64,000 nt of DNA from Tribonema minus (GCA_017506865.1 JAFCMP010000101.1:434001-498000), one strand, 5' to 3'. Shown: positions 1 to 12,916, counted from the stretch's first letter. Program-made: numbers and translations. Notes: generated from the letters alone by a model not told the origin.

Positions 1-17
1 ATCGAAAGGTCACATAT

Positions 18-97
18 GTGGTGGAAGGCATTCAATTTGACGGCTAGTCACACCTTGTCAGCTAGGGCTCCACGATCTTTTGATTCGTTCCCATTGG
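18..97 (+). repeat. Copy 1 of an unnamed ~80-bp dispersed repeat
   Basis: This stretch matches 39925-39999 (same strand) and 43461-43533 (opposite strand), with a shorter piece at 36546-36574. Shared blocks in order are GGTGGAAGGCA, then GGCTA, then CCTTGTCA, then AG(A/G)GCTC, then ACGATCTTTTGATTCGTT. No coding potential is visible. The last block faintly resembles a pol III B box, so a SINE-like element is possible, but neither an A-rich tail nor target-site duplications are evident. Confidence 0.55.
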
Positions 98-349
98 TGA
101 TGCGAGTGTATTAGTGATGAGAGTGTGTTGGTGATGACGTATGCGCGGCGGCGTGTCCGGAGGCAAGCGCTAGCGCCGCGTAGCCCTACCAGGGCCCGTG
201 TCGCAGTGCTCAGCGCAGTCGACAAGGCAGCATAGGCATAGTCCATCACATATTTTGGAAGCACAGTGTGACATCAGGGCATCACTCGCCGGGCGCACCT
301 GCGCTGTGCGGCACAACACACCATTTGACGCCAATATACATACCCTGCC

Positions 350-779
350 CCTATGACTTTGAGGTTGACAACTTCAGCCGGCCACGCACCTGCTCCGTGC
401 TTTCAAGCGCCGCATGGAAACAGGATGGCCGCCGTGCACGGCGCACCACATGTCGTTGACATGGAAGTGTGAACAACTTCAGCCGGTGACGCACCAGCCC
501 CGTGCACCACCTGTGCACAGCGCACCACATACTGTATGACTAAAAAGAAGTTTGACTAACTTCAGCCGGTGACACACCTGCTCCATGCGCTCGAGCACCG
601 CCTGCACACAGGCCGGTGGCGCACCAATACATACCGTATGACATGACATGGAAAGTTGACAACTTCAGTCGGTGATGCACCTGCTCCGTGCGCTCGAGCA
701 CCGTGAGCATACAGGACGGCGGCGCGCCACATACGTATCGTATGACATGAAGTTTGATTGACTTCAACTGGTGACGCAC
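350..779 (-). repeat. Tandem donor-side splice-junction array (TPR-gene exon 780-898)
   Basis: About four degenerate units of roughly 100 bp lie just downstream (minus sense) of the exon at 780-898. Each holds the last residues of that exon (variants of VLERT-Q), a GTGCGTCACC-like donor, and the start of the intron with a TTGAAGTTG-type motif. Unit starts lie near 370, 473, 554 and 659 on the plus strand. The copies lack an acceptor of their own, so they should act as decoy donors rather than exons. Confidence 0.75.
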
Positions 780-3700
780 CTGCTGTGTGCGCTCGAGCAC
801 TGCCTGGAACAGGTCCGCGCCCCCCTGGAGTCTGCCGCTGTGCAAGTTGCACCACCCGAGCTCGGTGTCGATGTCCTCAGCTGTCACTGGGGGCACCCCT
901 GCGGCGCAGCAGCGCAGTGCCACGTGCTGTGAGCTTCATCACGCTGGCTGTTACATACTGCTGACTAAACATACGCAAGCAGTCGGTTTCTCATCGTATC
1001 TGGTCGTCCGCAAATATCGTGCTGCGATGCATCTGGCTGGCAACCACACTGGCGGGCTTTGGACTGCTGCAGCAAGTGCGAGCTCAAAGATGTCAGCAGC
1101 GCTTTTACTGTGTGGCCAGCAACAAGCATACGATCACAAACAGCTGCTCATCACTATCATCACTTGTGTGTGTTGTGTGCGGTGACTATGACGTGTCTCT
1201 CGCTGGAAAACATACCTGCCGCTGGGCTGCTGCCGCGGCAGCGCTCGACCCTCCTGCGCGCCTCCGCTGCCTGGGTCATTTGTAACTGTCTGCCAGCACT
1301 TACCGCGTGGTCGGCAACATCCAAACACCCGCAAAACAGTTGCCTATGCACATCATCATTCTGCTACGTGCGTTGACAATGATTGTAACACAATGAAAAC
1401 AAACCTGGCGCAGGGCTGCTGCCGCGGCAGCGCTCGACCCTGGCGCGCGCCTCCGTCAGGGCGGCCTGCGCCTCCTCCGTGTCCTTCAACTTCAAGTGCA
1501 GACGCGCCATGGCGAGCCAGTCGTGCGCGGTGCCGCCGGCCGCATCCGCTGCTGCCGCACGCTGTTGAAGTGTGTGCAAACAGCAACGCGATTGTGGTCA
1601 GCGCCTGCTGCTGCATGCGCTTTACAAGCAATCAGGCGTGCGGCTGCTTGACAGGGCTACGTATGCTTCAGGAGAAGTACTTCAAGGTGCAGAGAGGCGA
1701 TGGGTTATGGCATCTGCTGCTGCCGCACGCTGGTGGATTGCGTTCGGGCAGCAGCGCGATTGTGGTCAGCGCTTGCTGCTGAATGATGTTCGGCTGGGGT
1801 AGTACAGGTATGCGAGGTTCCTGCAACACCAGGCAGGCCAGCGACCCCCACCTAAATAGGCATGTACGTATGTATGTAGATAGCTACCTACTTCTATTCA
1901 TTCAGCTATCACCTTATGAAGCCTGCACACATTCCACGTCTGCCTGCACAACACCACTTGACAGACTATGCATGGCCACGGCAGAGGGGTCTTCTGTATG
2001 CACATTTCAATTAGGCATGCGCGACAGGCATGGAAGACAGGCACCAGACATCCTCTCTCAATGTATCCACACAAAAAATTCCTGCATTCACCACTGGCTC
2101 TCCATCAGATATGCTCCGTCATGCGCCTCATTGTAACACAACCCCCCCCCCTGCATTCACCACCGTCTCTCCACCACCAAAGTTGCTCCGCAATGTAACC
2201 ACAAAGCGGGATTTACTGGTACAAGGAGGCACATTACAGACGGGGGGGGTCGTGGTACTAGGAGCTGATATTACGGAGCCAGTTTGGCAGTGGAGAGTCA
2301 GTGGTGAATGCAAGGGGGGTTTTGTGTTGCAAGGAGGTACATCCTTTGTGCCGAAAAAACACCCATGCATTCACCACTGACTCTCCACTGCCAAAATTGC
2401 TCCGTAATATCAGCTCCTTGTACCACACACACCCCGTCATCTGTAATGTGCCTCCTTGTACCACAAAACCCCCCTTGCATTCACCACTGGCTGCCAAAGA
2501 TGCTCCGTCATGTCAGCTCCTCCTGCGATAATACCCTGCCTCTGCGTTTGCGCATCAAAGCTTCAATTTTAACACAAACTTCGATTTTGACTAGAAGTTA
2601 AAGATCGCTCCACGCCTGCGTCGCCACGCAGCGCCATCAAACACCCCCACCCCTCAACTTCAACTTCAAGTCTACCACACACCTGGTAGAACTCGATGGC
2701 GTCGCTCCACGCGTCTGTCGCCGCCGCCGCGCGCCACGCAGCGCCATCAAACACCCCCACTTCAACTTCAAGTTCACCCTCTACTTCAACTTCAAGTGTA
2801 CCGCACACCTGGTAGAACTCGATGGCGTCGCTCCACGCGTCCGTCGCCGCCGCCGCGCGCGCGCGCCCGCGCAGCGCCCTCACACAGCGCGGATCCAGCT
2901 CGAGAACTGCGGCCCAGATGTCTGTGGCACGCCTCAGCCGCCGCTCCGCCTCGTGCGCATCCGCTGCTGCCAGCGATGTCTGTATCGACTGGGGGTGCGC
3001 GGGGGCGGGGGGGGGGGGGGGGTCATGGAGCAGAATCAGTACATTGACAACTGTAATGCGTAGCTGGCGGAAACATGGGCGACATGACTGCATCAAAGGT
3101 GGCGCCCTCGCGCAGCGCGGATCCAGCTCGAGGACGGCAGTCCAGATGTCTGTGGCATGCCTCAGCCGCCGCTCCGCCTCGTGTGCGTCGGCCGCCGCCA
3201 GCGACGTCTGTATCGACTGCCGCGCGTGGGGGCGCAGGAGGAAGGGGGGGGGGGGGGGGGAGATCAGCGATAACTTTATTGACTGGAGATGCACAAGGAG
3301 GAGGAGAGGGGGGGGGGGGGAGGAGGCAAGATCAGTGATGACTTCACCCACTAAGGATGCAAAGGGAGGAAGGGAGGGGTGGGGGTTGGGGGCAAGATCA
3401 GCGATGATGGCCTGATCGGCTGGAGATGCGCAGGGAGAGGGGGTGGAGGGGGTGGGGGGATGGACCAAGATCATTACACTGGCTGCTGTAATGCATAACC
3501 AAGGCTTATGAAACAGGACGTCACAGAGCAATGGTTCTGAGCATGCTCGCCAGCTGCCTGCAGTGGTGACGGTATTGCTAGCGCCATGTGCGAGGGGTGT
3601 GAACAAGACATTACAGCACTGTACGATGGCACTTCACAGATGCTGGAGGCACGCACTGCCGCGGCGCAGACAGTATGATTCGGCGGCAGTACCTCGTGCT

Positions 3701-5420
3701 CAGCAGCAGCAGAAAGACGCGCCGAGCGCGCGCTGGTCCAAGATGAGTTACAAACAATGACGGCTGCAGCGTGCAGCGGGCAGGGCACGGAGAGGGAGGG
3801 CACAATGTGCGCAGAAGTGGACCCTAGTGCTGACTACAGCCCTTAGGGTTAGGGTTAGGGTCAGAAAGTCAGTCTGACCAGCGTACGGCGCGCAGGGGGG
3901 GCAGGGGACTGCTGAATCAAGTTTGGCACTTGGTCAGTTCATTTGAATAAAGTATTTCAAAAGTGGCTTGACAGGTTACCCTGACGAGCCCCGCAAGTGG
4001 GGCGTAAACATCATTCAGAAGCCAGCTCGAGATGATCAGACGCTGGTGGCAGCAAGGTTCTGCCTTAGACACCCTTCACCATGATGATTCAGCGCTCCGC
4101 AGCCGCGCAGCACGCGAGTTGCTGAGCAATGTCATCACCACAGCAGCGCTCACCTTCTGCACTTGCTCCGCCGCCGCGCCCGCCAGCGGCGCCCCCGCAG
4201 CAGCGCCGCGCACACGCCCCCCCCCGCCGCCGCCTGCTGCCGCCATCGCAGCAGCAGCAGCACCAGACCCGTTTTGCGCAATTGGCTTTGGCGCTGCCGT
4301 CGCCTTTGCCGTCAACGCCGCCTTTGCAGCTGGCGCTGCTGGCGCCGCTGCTGCCGGTCTCGGTCGCCTCTCACAGTCCGTGATGGCGATGTCGTCGCCA
4401 CTGGCTACAGTTACGGCGGTTTCGTCCGCCGGGCCGCTGGCCAGTTGAAGCGGGGTCCCGTCATCAGCGTTCAGCGTCAGCGCGTCCGCATCAAGCGCCG
4501 CGCCGCCGTGTTTCGCAGCGTGATCCGCCACAAAGGCCTGTGTAGTCAATGGGGCGTGGTGGCGGTTACATCAAGTGTGACACATGTGAAATGGCAATGT
4601 GGCAGTGTCAACTGCGACTGCCCATGCACAGTGATCGCAATTGAGCCTGGCGACTGCAACTTCATATCATCTCGAGCATGCGGCCACACATTGACACTTG
4701 AAACTGCGTAATTTGAGATAGCTGGTACTGTACAAGCTGCAGATAAAAAAAATCAATCATTAGCCGCGCTCTGTGCCAGCACGTGTGCCTGGGAACTGGG
4801 CCATGCGTCTCCCAGGGCAAGCCAGCTGCTGCTGCCACACTGTCACTTATGTCAGCGCAATCACGCGGGGCCCTGTGCGTGCTAAATATCATCACCATAC
4901 GTGATCAAGGGTGGACCACATGCTGAGGACAACGAAGCGGTATTGGTCAGCCCTGTCCCTCTGCTCTCCGGATGGCATCAGCTCACCAGGGCTTTGACAG
5001 CAATGAGCGCTGCAGCACATTCATGAGAGGCCTCAAGCCCGATTCCTGTTATGATCTGAACTAGACTGCCTGACCCCGGTGCTTCTCGAGGGGCTTTGCC
5101 AGTGTAAGCACCCCTGCGTAAACAGCCTGATGTTTGCGAGTGACCGCCAAGCCAGGCCAGTCAAGTATCTGCTTGCTGGTTCCCGAGCTGTCGTCGCCTT
5201 TGCAATAGATATATGCTGACTCCTGCGCGCACTGCTAGATCAGCACCAGAGGCACAATCATCAACGAACACACACACACCTCAAGGATACTGCGCCATGT
5301 TTGCTCTTCTGTAGGCTGGTCCGGGGTGCGCCACACGAAAGTATGATGGCTCGCCTTGTCGCCCTCGTAATGCAAGTAGATCTTGAACATCGCTTTTGCG
5401 CTTGCAACAGGATCTTTCAT
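780..5420 (-). CDS. Ubiquitin-like plus TPR-like repeat protein (3' end beyond window)
   Basis: Five exons join in phase on the minus strand: 5420-5280, 4537-4154, 2988-2809, 1561-1405 and 898-780, giving 327 residues so far. The start at 5420 (MKDPVASAK) is the first ATG in the open first exon. A short upstream coding exon near 5477 is possible. Residues about 11-100 (FKIYLHYEGDK, then ALTLNADDGTPLQ) look like a ubiquitin-like fold split by an intron. An Ala/Gly-rich linker follows. The next exons hold helical repeats of TPR type (AHEAERRLRRATDIWAAVLE; WLAMARLHLKLKDTEEAQAA; LGWCNLHSGRLQGGADLFQA). The likely role is a cytosolic protein-interaction scaffold; no enzyme motif is seen. All splice phases agree. 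Further exons probably lie left of the window. Family membership is inferred from pattern only. Confidence 0.68.
1215..1790 (-). repeat. Junction copies around TPR exon 1405-1561
   Basis: A partial donor-side copy of the exon (AEARRRVERCRGSSPA followed by a GTATG donor) lies at about 1215-1272. An acceptor-side copy of about 75 bp lies at 1710-1785, closely matching 1549-1620 including its flanking intron. The real exon sits between them. Confidence 0.65.
2595..3217 (-). repeat. Junction copies around TPR exon 2809-2988
   Basis: Donor-side copies of the exon end (TDAWSDAIEFYQ plus a GTGTGTGG donor) lie at about 2686-2745, and a shorter one at 2600-2640. An acceptor-side copy (SIQTSLAAADAHEAERRLR through LELDPRC) lies at about 3107-3217, with its own poly(C)-preceded acceptor but no donor. 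Each copy is followed by TTGAAGTTGAAG-type intron sequence. Confidence 0.75.
3561..3844 (+). pseudogene. Possible nested plus-strand coding fragment with in-frame TGA
   Basis: Inside an intron of the minus-strand TPR gene, a plus-strand frame reads MCEGCEQDITALYDGTSQML from 3582 and runs to an in-frame TGA near 3681. The same frame then stays open (ERRAERALVQDELQTMT) to a TAG at 3842. An AATAAA hexamer lies at about 3947. It could be a decayed exon, an exon pair with an unrecognised intron, or chance. No family is recognised. Confidence 0.25.
3843..3862 (+). repeat. Interstitial telomere-type repeat (TTAGGG)
   Basis: Three near-perfect TTAGGG units lie in an intron of the TPR gene, far from any chromosome end. 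Confidence 0.9.
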
Positions 5421-5674
5421 CTGGTACTTCAAATGCTACTTGAAGTGTGTGTAACAGACACGGTTGACAGCGGCCATGACCTGGGTTGAGGGCTAGAGTG
5501 CAGGTAGAAAATCTGCCTGCAGCTCTCTAGACTGTCATGTGCGCCCGCGCCATTATCATTGCAGCTTGGACGCTGCACGAGAGTTCACCATCATTGGAGC
5601 AGAACATCAACAACCCCGTGGTGTGTGCTCTGTGAGCCAAACAGACCACAACCGCACCACAACGAGCGCCAACC
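5421..5674. promoter_or_regulatory. Bidirectional intergenic promoter region
   Basis: This 254-bp gap separates the first ATG of the minus-strand TPR gene from the ATG of the plus-strand C2/ankyrin gene, so the two start regions face away from each other. It must hold both promoters and 5' leaders, unless further upstream exons exist. No TATA box is evident. A short exon of the TPR gene (ATG near 5477) may lie inside. Confidence 0.5.
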
Positions 5675-6946
5675 ATGGTGACGACGAAGGAGCAGGCGCA
5701 ATGGCTTCACATTCACGTTTGGGATGCCATCGGAGTGCCCGTAGAGGCGCCCTGCTATCTATCCCTGCGGCTGTTGCCGCCTCCCTCACACGGCGCAGCT
5801 GCAGTTGCGGAGGCGCTCATCTCGATAACGCAAAGGCGGCAACGAAGCCTGACGACGCGTCCAGCAGTGCCAGCAGGCACAGCAGGACTGCTGGTGTGGA
5901 ATGAACGCATGCCGCCGTTGCCACTGCAGCTGCGCGGCGGCGGCGGCGCTGGCGGCAGCAGCGCAACTGACGACGCCATCGGGGCGTGGTCTGCAGAGCT
6001 GTTGCTGGTCAACACGCGTGAAGCGGATCGCAACAAGCGCGTCATTGCAGCAGCAAGCGTACCCCTCTTTCAGCTGATCGCCGCGCGAACTGACCGCGAT
6101 GCGCCGGCTCAGCCCACGGTTCTAGCCCTGGCTCTGCACAGCAACGGAGAATCCACACGGAAAGGAAAGGCTTTGGCTGACGCTGGAGGGCCAGGGACTT
6201 CAAGCGATCTGGACAGGGCGGTGCAGCTGCGGATCACAGCTGTCGTAGGCGCAGAAGGCGCGCCAGCAGACAGCATTGTCATTGACATCCCTGCTGCGCT
6301 GGAGGCGTTCACTGCTGCCGTGGCTGCCCTATCGCCAGCGCCAGTGCCAGCGGCATTGGCTCCGCCAGCAGCAGCAGCAGTGGTAGCAGCAGCACCAGCA
6401 GCACCAGTACGAGCAGCAGCGGCATCAGCAGCTCGCACAGCAGTGCACATGGCGGCGCTGGCGCCGGTTGTTCATGCCACACCAGCAACTGTTGCAACCG
6501 CTGAGCAGGCTGCACCGGAAACGCCTCCATCGCCGCAGCGTCCAAGCCGCCCCCCTGCTGCCATCCTGGACGATGCAGCAGCGCTCAGAGACGACTGCGC
6601 GCAGCGCCTCGCAGCGCTGCACCACATTCTGGGACCGACTGACGGTGACGACGACGACGCAGCAGCGGCAAAAGCCGCAGCGGCGGCGGCAGCGGCAGCG
6701 AGCAACCCGTTCGGCTTCTGCTGTGCGGCCGCGCGCGCGGTGCGGCAGCGCGCAGCGCCGGAGTGGGCCCGCGACACCGCGGCGTGGCGCGCGCACGCCG
6801 CCGCCGCCGCCGCGGACGCGCGAGCGCTGGCGTACGCCGTGTCCGAAGCTGAGCGTTGCAGCAGTGTTGAGAACCGCTGTGACGGCGGCAGCCTCAGCGG
6901 CAATGGCGGCAGCGGCGGCGGCTGTGTGCTGGAGGCACAGGCGGCA

Positions 6947-6992
<46 letters not shown>

Positions 6993-7099
6993 GCATGAGG
7001 GTGCTGCGTGCGCATGCCACGGGCCTGGTGGCGGCGCTCGAGGAGGTGCGCGAGGCACTGCGCCGCGCCGGCGACGCGCTGTTCACCTTCAACTCACAC

Positions 7100-7161
<62 letters not shown>

Positions 7162-9182
7162 GTGCGCAGGTGCTGACGCAACGGGAAGGCCTGCAGGTAC
7201 TGCCTCAGCAGCGGCGGTGCCGGCAGCGGCAGCGGCGGGAGTTGCATGGCAGCACCGCCGCGGCTGCAGCGGCGGCGACAGCTGCAGCGGCAGCAGAGGA
7301 CGGGTGCGCAGGGCGCTGCAGTGCGTGCGCGACGAGGCCGCCCTGTGCCAGGTCCTGGTGCGCTGTACCAAGGACGTCGGCGCAGCGCTGGCGCTGGCGC
7401 AGGCTCTGGAGGGCAGGTGCAAGGCACTCGTGCCGCCGCCGCCGCCGCAGCTGTGCGCTGCGCGGGCGCCCGCTTGCGGAGCCCTGTTGCTATCGGAGTA
7501 TGACGTGGCGCAGTGTGCGGCAGCGGTGGAGAAGGAGGCGGGCAGTGCGGCGGCACTGCTGCCTGCCGCCGCAGCAGCACAGCTGATTAGAGCGGCAGAA
7601 GGCACCACGCCTGCCGGGGCGAGCGGTGGCGGCAGCGCAGCGCACGGGGGTCCGCTGCCTGCAGCTACCGCTTCTTTGCCGATGAATGGCGCCGCGGACG
7701 CCGCCAGTGCCGCCGCCGCCAGTGCCGCCGCCGCCAGTGCCGCCCCCGCCAGTGCCGCCGCCGCCAGTGACGGGGCGCAGCACGTGACGCTTGCCGCCGC
7801 CGCCGCTGAAACGCAGAGCGCATGTGGACTGGGCGCAGCAGCAGCGTCATCGTCGCCGCAGGCGGTTCAAGCGTGCGCTGCGTCCGGCCGCTGCGGAGCG
7901 CTGAGGCAGTTGAACAGTGCTCAGCAGAAACGGCTCAGCGAGTTGGAGGCTGCGCTGGCGGCGGTCGGCGTGGGTATGCCCGCTGCGCTGACGGGCGCTA
8001 CTAGCATTGATGCCGCTGCGGCGGCGGCGACGGCGCCGTTGGACAGGTAGTGTGCCAAATCTTTACAACAGATTGGTTGTTTCTCTCCGACGATTGCTTC
8101 AGATGGCGTGCCGGCAGAACAGTGCTCTCGACCCTTTGAATACATTTCTGCAACCTCAGTGTGTGTTCATGCATGCACTCGACCATCGTTTATTGTACAG
8201 CAGCACGTTCAGCATGACGCTCAGTGGCGATGCAAGGCGGTGCCTAACAAGTGCGTTGCCGTGCGCACTTGCCACTGTTTTGCAAGCAGAGCACCTCTGA
8301 GCAAAGCGGCAATACAGTTAAGCACCGGTGACAGTGGTGTGCAGCAGCTCAGCTGATCTGATTGATGTCAGCAGCGCTCAACGGTGGAGACGCCATAGGC
8401 TCATTGTGCACGCCGCACCTGCTGCACATGACTCAGTTAATCATCGACTCACTCACTCATGCGCTTCGCTGCCGCTGTTTACCGTGCCAACGCCGCAGCT
8501 TCGGGCTCCGGGTCTTCTGCCATGGCGAGGATGGTGACGATGACACCTTTCCCGCTGCCACAATGCTGGCGCCTGGCACAGATGGGGAAGGTAGCAATGG
8601 CAGCAGCAGCAGCAGCAGCAGCATCAGCAGCAGCTCACATCCACAAAGCTCAGCAGAGGTCGTGCTACTGCTGTCCTACGCTCTGCATGGCGGCACTGGC
8701 GGCAGCAGCAGCGCGAACGTTGGCAGCAGCGATGGCACCGGCAGCGTCATGAGCCGCGTCGGTGGCAGGTGCAGAACCGGCAGCAGCAGTAGCAGTGATG
8801 GCAGCGCGGCAGTGACTGCAACGCAGGTGGTCAAAGCTATAGCCCTTCGCCGCGCCAGAACTTCAAGATCAACCTCAAGTGTTGTGACCAGCACTGGCAC
8901 CGCCGCCTCCACCACGAGCGGCGATGCAGCCAGCGCTGCCGCTGCCTGCGCTGCGCCAGGACCTATGCGGAGCGCTGCTGATGCGGATGCCGGCAGTGAC
9001 GTGCCAGCGTGCGTCTTCATTGCAGGCGCGACCAGGTCAGCACACGCTGACACGCAGCGCACTCCCCGCTCCGCAGCCACCCCCGACTGCCACGCGGCGA
9101 CGCCCCACACGTCCAACTTCAACTCCGACACTCCTCCGCACACCCCCGCAGCACTTCCTCACGAACGCCCCGCCTCCGCCGC

Positions 9183-9223
<41 letters not shown>

Positions 9224-12200
9224 AGCTCCCCGAGCACGTTCCGCAGAGAGTTCCGCGGGAGCTGCGCGCGCTGCTGCGCGCTGGCCTCGCCCTTGACCGC
9301 GCCGCGGACGAACCGGCAGCAGCAGCGGCGGCGGCGGCGGCGGCGGCGCTGCTGGACGCTGACGGCGCCCTGGAGCGCGCGGCATACGGCGCCGACGGCG
9401 GCACCGCGCTGCATGCGGCGGCGCGCTGCGGCGCGGCGCGGCTGGTGGCGCTGCTGCTGGCGCGCGGCGCGCCCGCGCACCGCCGCGTGAGTGGCGCGCC
9501 GTTTTGGTGTCGTGCTGTGCTGTGCATGTGTTGAGGCGGCGGCGCGGGTGGGGTGCGCAGCTTCAAGTTGAAGTGAGACAACGAGGCTATGCGCATCGTG
9601 GCTGTGCTCATGATGCAGTGCGCTGCTTTCGGTGGCCATTAATGTGGCGTCGCTCGTCCGGTCCGTGGCGCGTCTGTAAATGGCGCTGTGTGAGCCTTCA
9701 AGCCCGGGGCCTGGGGTTCTCCGCCCCCGGCAGACGCGCCGCCGCGCTGACGAATTTATTGGATGCATGCAGTTGGGGCAGGGCACAGTTGCTACCGCTG
9801 ACGCTGACATGCCACGCTATGCGCGCCCCGCCGAGCACACACACTAACACAAAACTTGCCTGGTGCTTGCTCTGACACGTCACCCCGTGCCCCGTTAACT
9901 TCAACGCATGCAGGACTTCAAGGGCAGGCTGCCGAGCGACGTCGCCGCAAACATGCGCTGCGCGCGCGCACTCGGTGCGCTGCGGTCGAGCGCTACCACG
10001 CAGACAGCAGCGCTCCGCACGGGCGCCGCGCGCCTGCCGCGTCTGCTGCACGCCGTGAAGTTCGCGGTGAGGGTGCCGCCGCCGCCGCAGCACTGCGGCG
10101 CGAAACGACTGCGCCCTGGCGGCGGCGACAGCGGCGGAGGCGGCGGCGGCGGCGGCGGCGGTGACGGCGGCAGCGGTGGCGGCGGCGGCGGCGGCAATGG
10201 CGGCGGCGGTCACAACAGGGGCGGCGGCGGTGGCGACGCCATCATCAGTGGAGATGAGAGTAGTGGCATTGACTGCGAGCGTCACGGAAGTTATAAAGGC
10301 AGCAACGGCGGCAGCGCGCGGATGGTGGATGCCGTCGCGGTGCAGTACGACATGAGCCATAGGACGCTGCTGGTCGAGACGGCTGTGGCAGGAGGGTGTC
10401 TGAGCACTGTTGCGCTGAGCGATACGGAGCTGGTGGCGTGCCTCAGCGCGCACGCGGCGCCGCTGTTCGCGCACCTGCTGGCGCTGCAGCGGCGGGAGCG
10501 CGATGGAGGGCGCGGCGCTGCGGAGGCTGCTCTGCAGCAGCGGCAGCGGCACCAGCAGCAGCAGCAGCAGCAGCGGCAGCAGCAGCATGACTCAGCAGAC
10601 GGAGAGTATTCAACCATTGAGCAGGGCGTCCAGGGGTCCGTTGACAGACAGGAAAGGGAGCAGGGGGAGGGCGCCAGCGGCAGCGACGGCGATAGTGAGG
10701 CAGACAATGCATGTGACAGCTCGCAGGGCACTGAGGCGGCTGAAGCGGCAGCTGCAGCAGCGTCACGCACCGCTGAGACGCCAGCAAAAACTAGCCCTGA
10801 GCAGAGTGCAAGCGCGCAGGCGGCGGCGGAGCCCCGTGCTGCTGCGCCGCTGCAGCTGTCAACGGCCGTTGCCCCGCTCAGCTTCACCTGCGCTGTGGAC
10901 ATAACGCGACAGCCCTGCGGCGCGGCGGCAGCAGCAGCGCCGCAGCACACGCGCGCAGCAGGTGCCGCAGCGGCCGCCGCGCCCGTCACCGCGCAATTCA
11001 CGTGTGCGTGCGGCGCCGCCGCCGCGACGGCGACGTCGAGTGCGCAGCCGCCGCGGCCGCTGCTGCCGCCGCCGCGCATCACGGCGGAGCAGCTGGAGTA
11101 CGGCGACGACGCGCTAGCGGACGCCGTTGCCGCCTACGGCGCGCCAATGGATGCAGTGCTGCGCTACGTCGACGCGACGGTCGACCTCGACGATCCCGAG
11201 GCAGTGCTCAGCCAGATTGCCGCCGCCGTGTGCAGCGCACACACGGCAGCAGCGGCAGCGGCGGCAGCTGCGGCGAGCGGCGCGCCGTCGCCCGCTGTGC
11301 TGGATGCGGCGCAGGTCCGCAGGGACCTGGTGCGCGCTGTGCGCAGCGCGTGCGACGACGGCGGCGGCGGCAGCAGCAGCAGCAGCGAAGTTGCCGCTGC
11401 AGCCTGGTCAAGCATCACCGTAACAGCAGCGCCAGGCGGCGGCGTCTGTCACGTCGAAGTGTGTGGGCTGAGTGGTGCTCAAGGCGGCGGTGCCACCACG
11501 TTTGAAGTGCCGTGCGGCGAGAGCGGCTTTGATGCACTACGGCAGCAGTGCTCTGCGGCGCTGCCGCCGGACGCGTTGCGCGTGGCGGAGGCGCTCGCGG
11601 CGGCGTCCAGCATTGCCACGGCGCTGAGCGCGCCACCGTCTCCGCACGATGCGGAGCGCCGCTGCGGCCGTGCGGAGCGCTGCCATCCGCACTTTGAAGT
11701 GACCTCCGTCACCACCGCAGCCGCTGCTGCCGACGACACAGTCACCTCTTTCGAACATTGCGAGCGCGTCAACGGCTCAGGAGCTCAGCGCTGGCGCATC
11801 ACGGCGACCGACGTCTGCGGCCTTTGCACCTCAAACCTCGCGCCTGCGGCGCGCAGGGCGCTGGCGCCGTCGCTTGCGCCCGCCGCCGCCGCAGAAGCTG
11901 CGCGCTCGGTGCCTCTCAGCGCTGCTGCTGTGTCGGCGCGCGCTTCGCCGGATGGTGCGCAAGCGCGCGTCGGCGACGACGAGAGCAGCGACTCAGACTC
12001 AATGACAGCGAGTATCGGTTTCAGTGCTCGACGCGATGGCAGCGGTGGCAGCGAGCACGCGAGTGGCGACGACGCGAGGCAGGGAACCCCTGCAAGCGCC
12101 AGCAGTGGTCTGACGTCTTTGGCGTCACGACACATGCCTGTGACTCTGCAACCTGTGGTGGCTGCTGCTGCGCTGGGGGTGAGCGCTGCTGCTGGTGCTG

Positions 12201-12819
12201 GTGTTGGTGGTGGTGCTGCTGCTGCTGGATGCAGCGTTGCTGACAATGCTGTGGGCAGGGGCAGCTGCACTGTCAGTGCTGCTGCTGCGGCGGCAGCAGA
12301 TCCATCAATGCCCAGCACTGCTGCCGGTTACGCCTTCCCTCTGAGGGGCAGCGCGCACGCCACCATCACAGCCGCGAACACCATCTCCCAGGGCGATGCC
12401 CCCGACACCACCGAGCCTCACAACCTGCGCCTGCCGCTGCGCTGCGCCGTGCGCTGGGGCGACAGCGGCGGCGGCGGCGGCACCGCTTACGTGCTGAGCG
12501 CCGTCGACGTGCTCGCGCAGCCGCCGCCGGACCTGGAGAGCGACGCCGCGCAGGCGCGCCTCGACGCCGCACTTCAACTTGAATTTGGCCTGAGCGTCAC
12601 CGACGCCGTCGCCGCGCTCGCCGATCTCCCGGATGATGATGATGGCGTCGACGTAGAGACGCCGGAGGGCATGGTGGCAGCGCTCGCGCGCGCCGTGGCG
12701 GCGCTCTGCCCCGGCGGCGCCGACGCCGTCAGCGCCGCGGCGACGGTGCGGCGCGCGCTGTGCGGACCACCAGAGTGGACGCAGATGGAGGTGGTGACCA
12801 CGAGCGCTGCGTCTGCCGC

Positions 12820-12916
<97 letters not shown>

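Noticed and set aside
6425-7608. Long minus-strand open frames opposite the giant gene
   Set aside because: GC-rich Ala/Gln codon repeats leave all frames open. The plus frame has the good start context, the C2-like pattern and matching splice phases.
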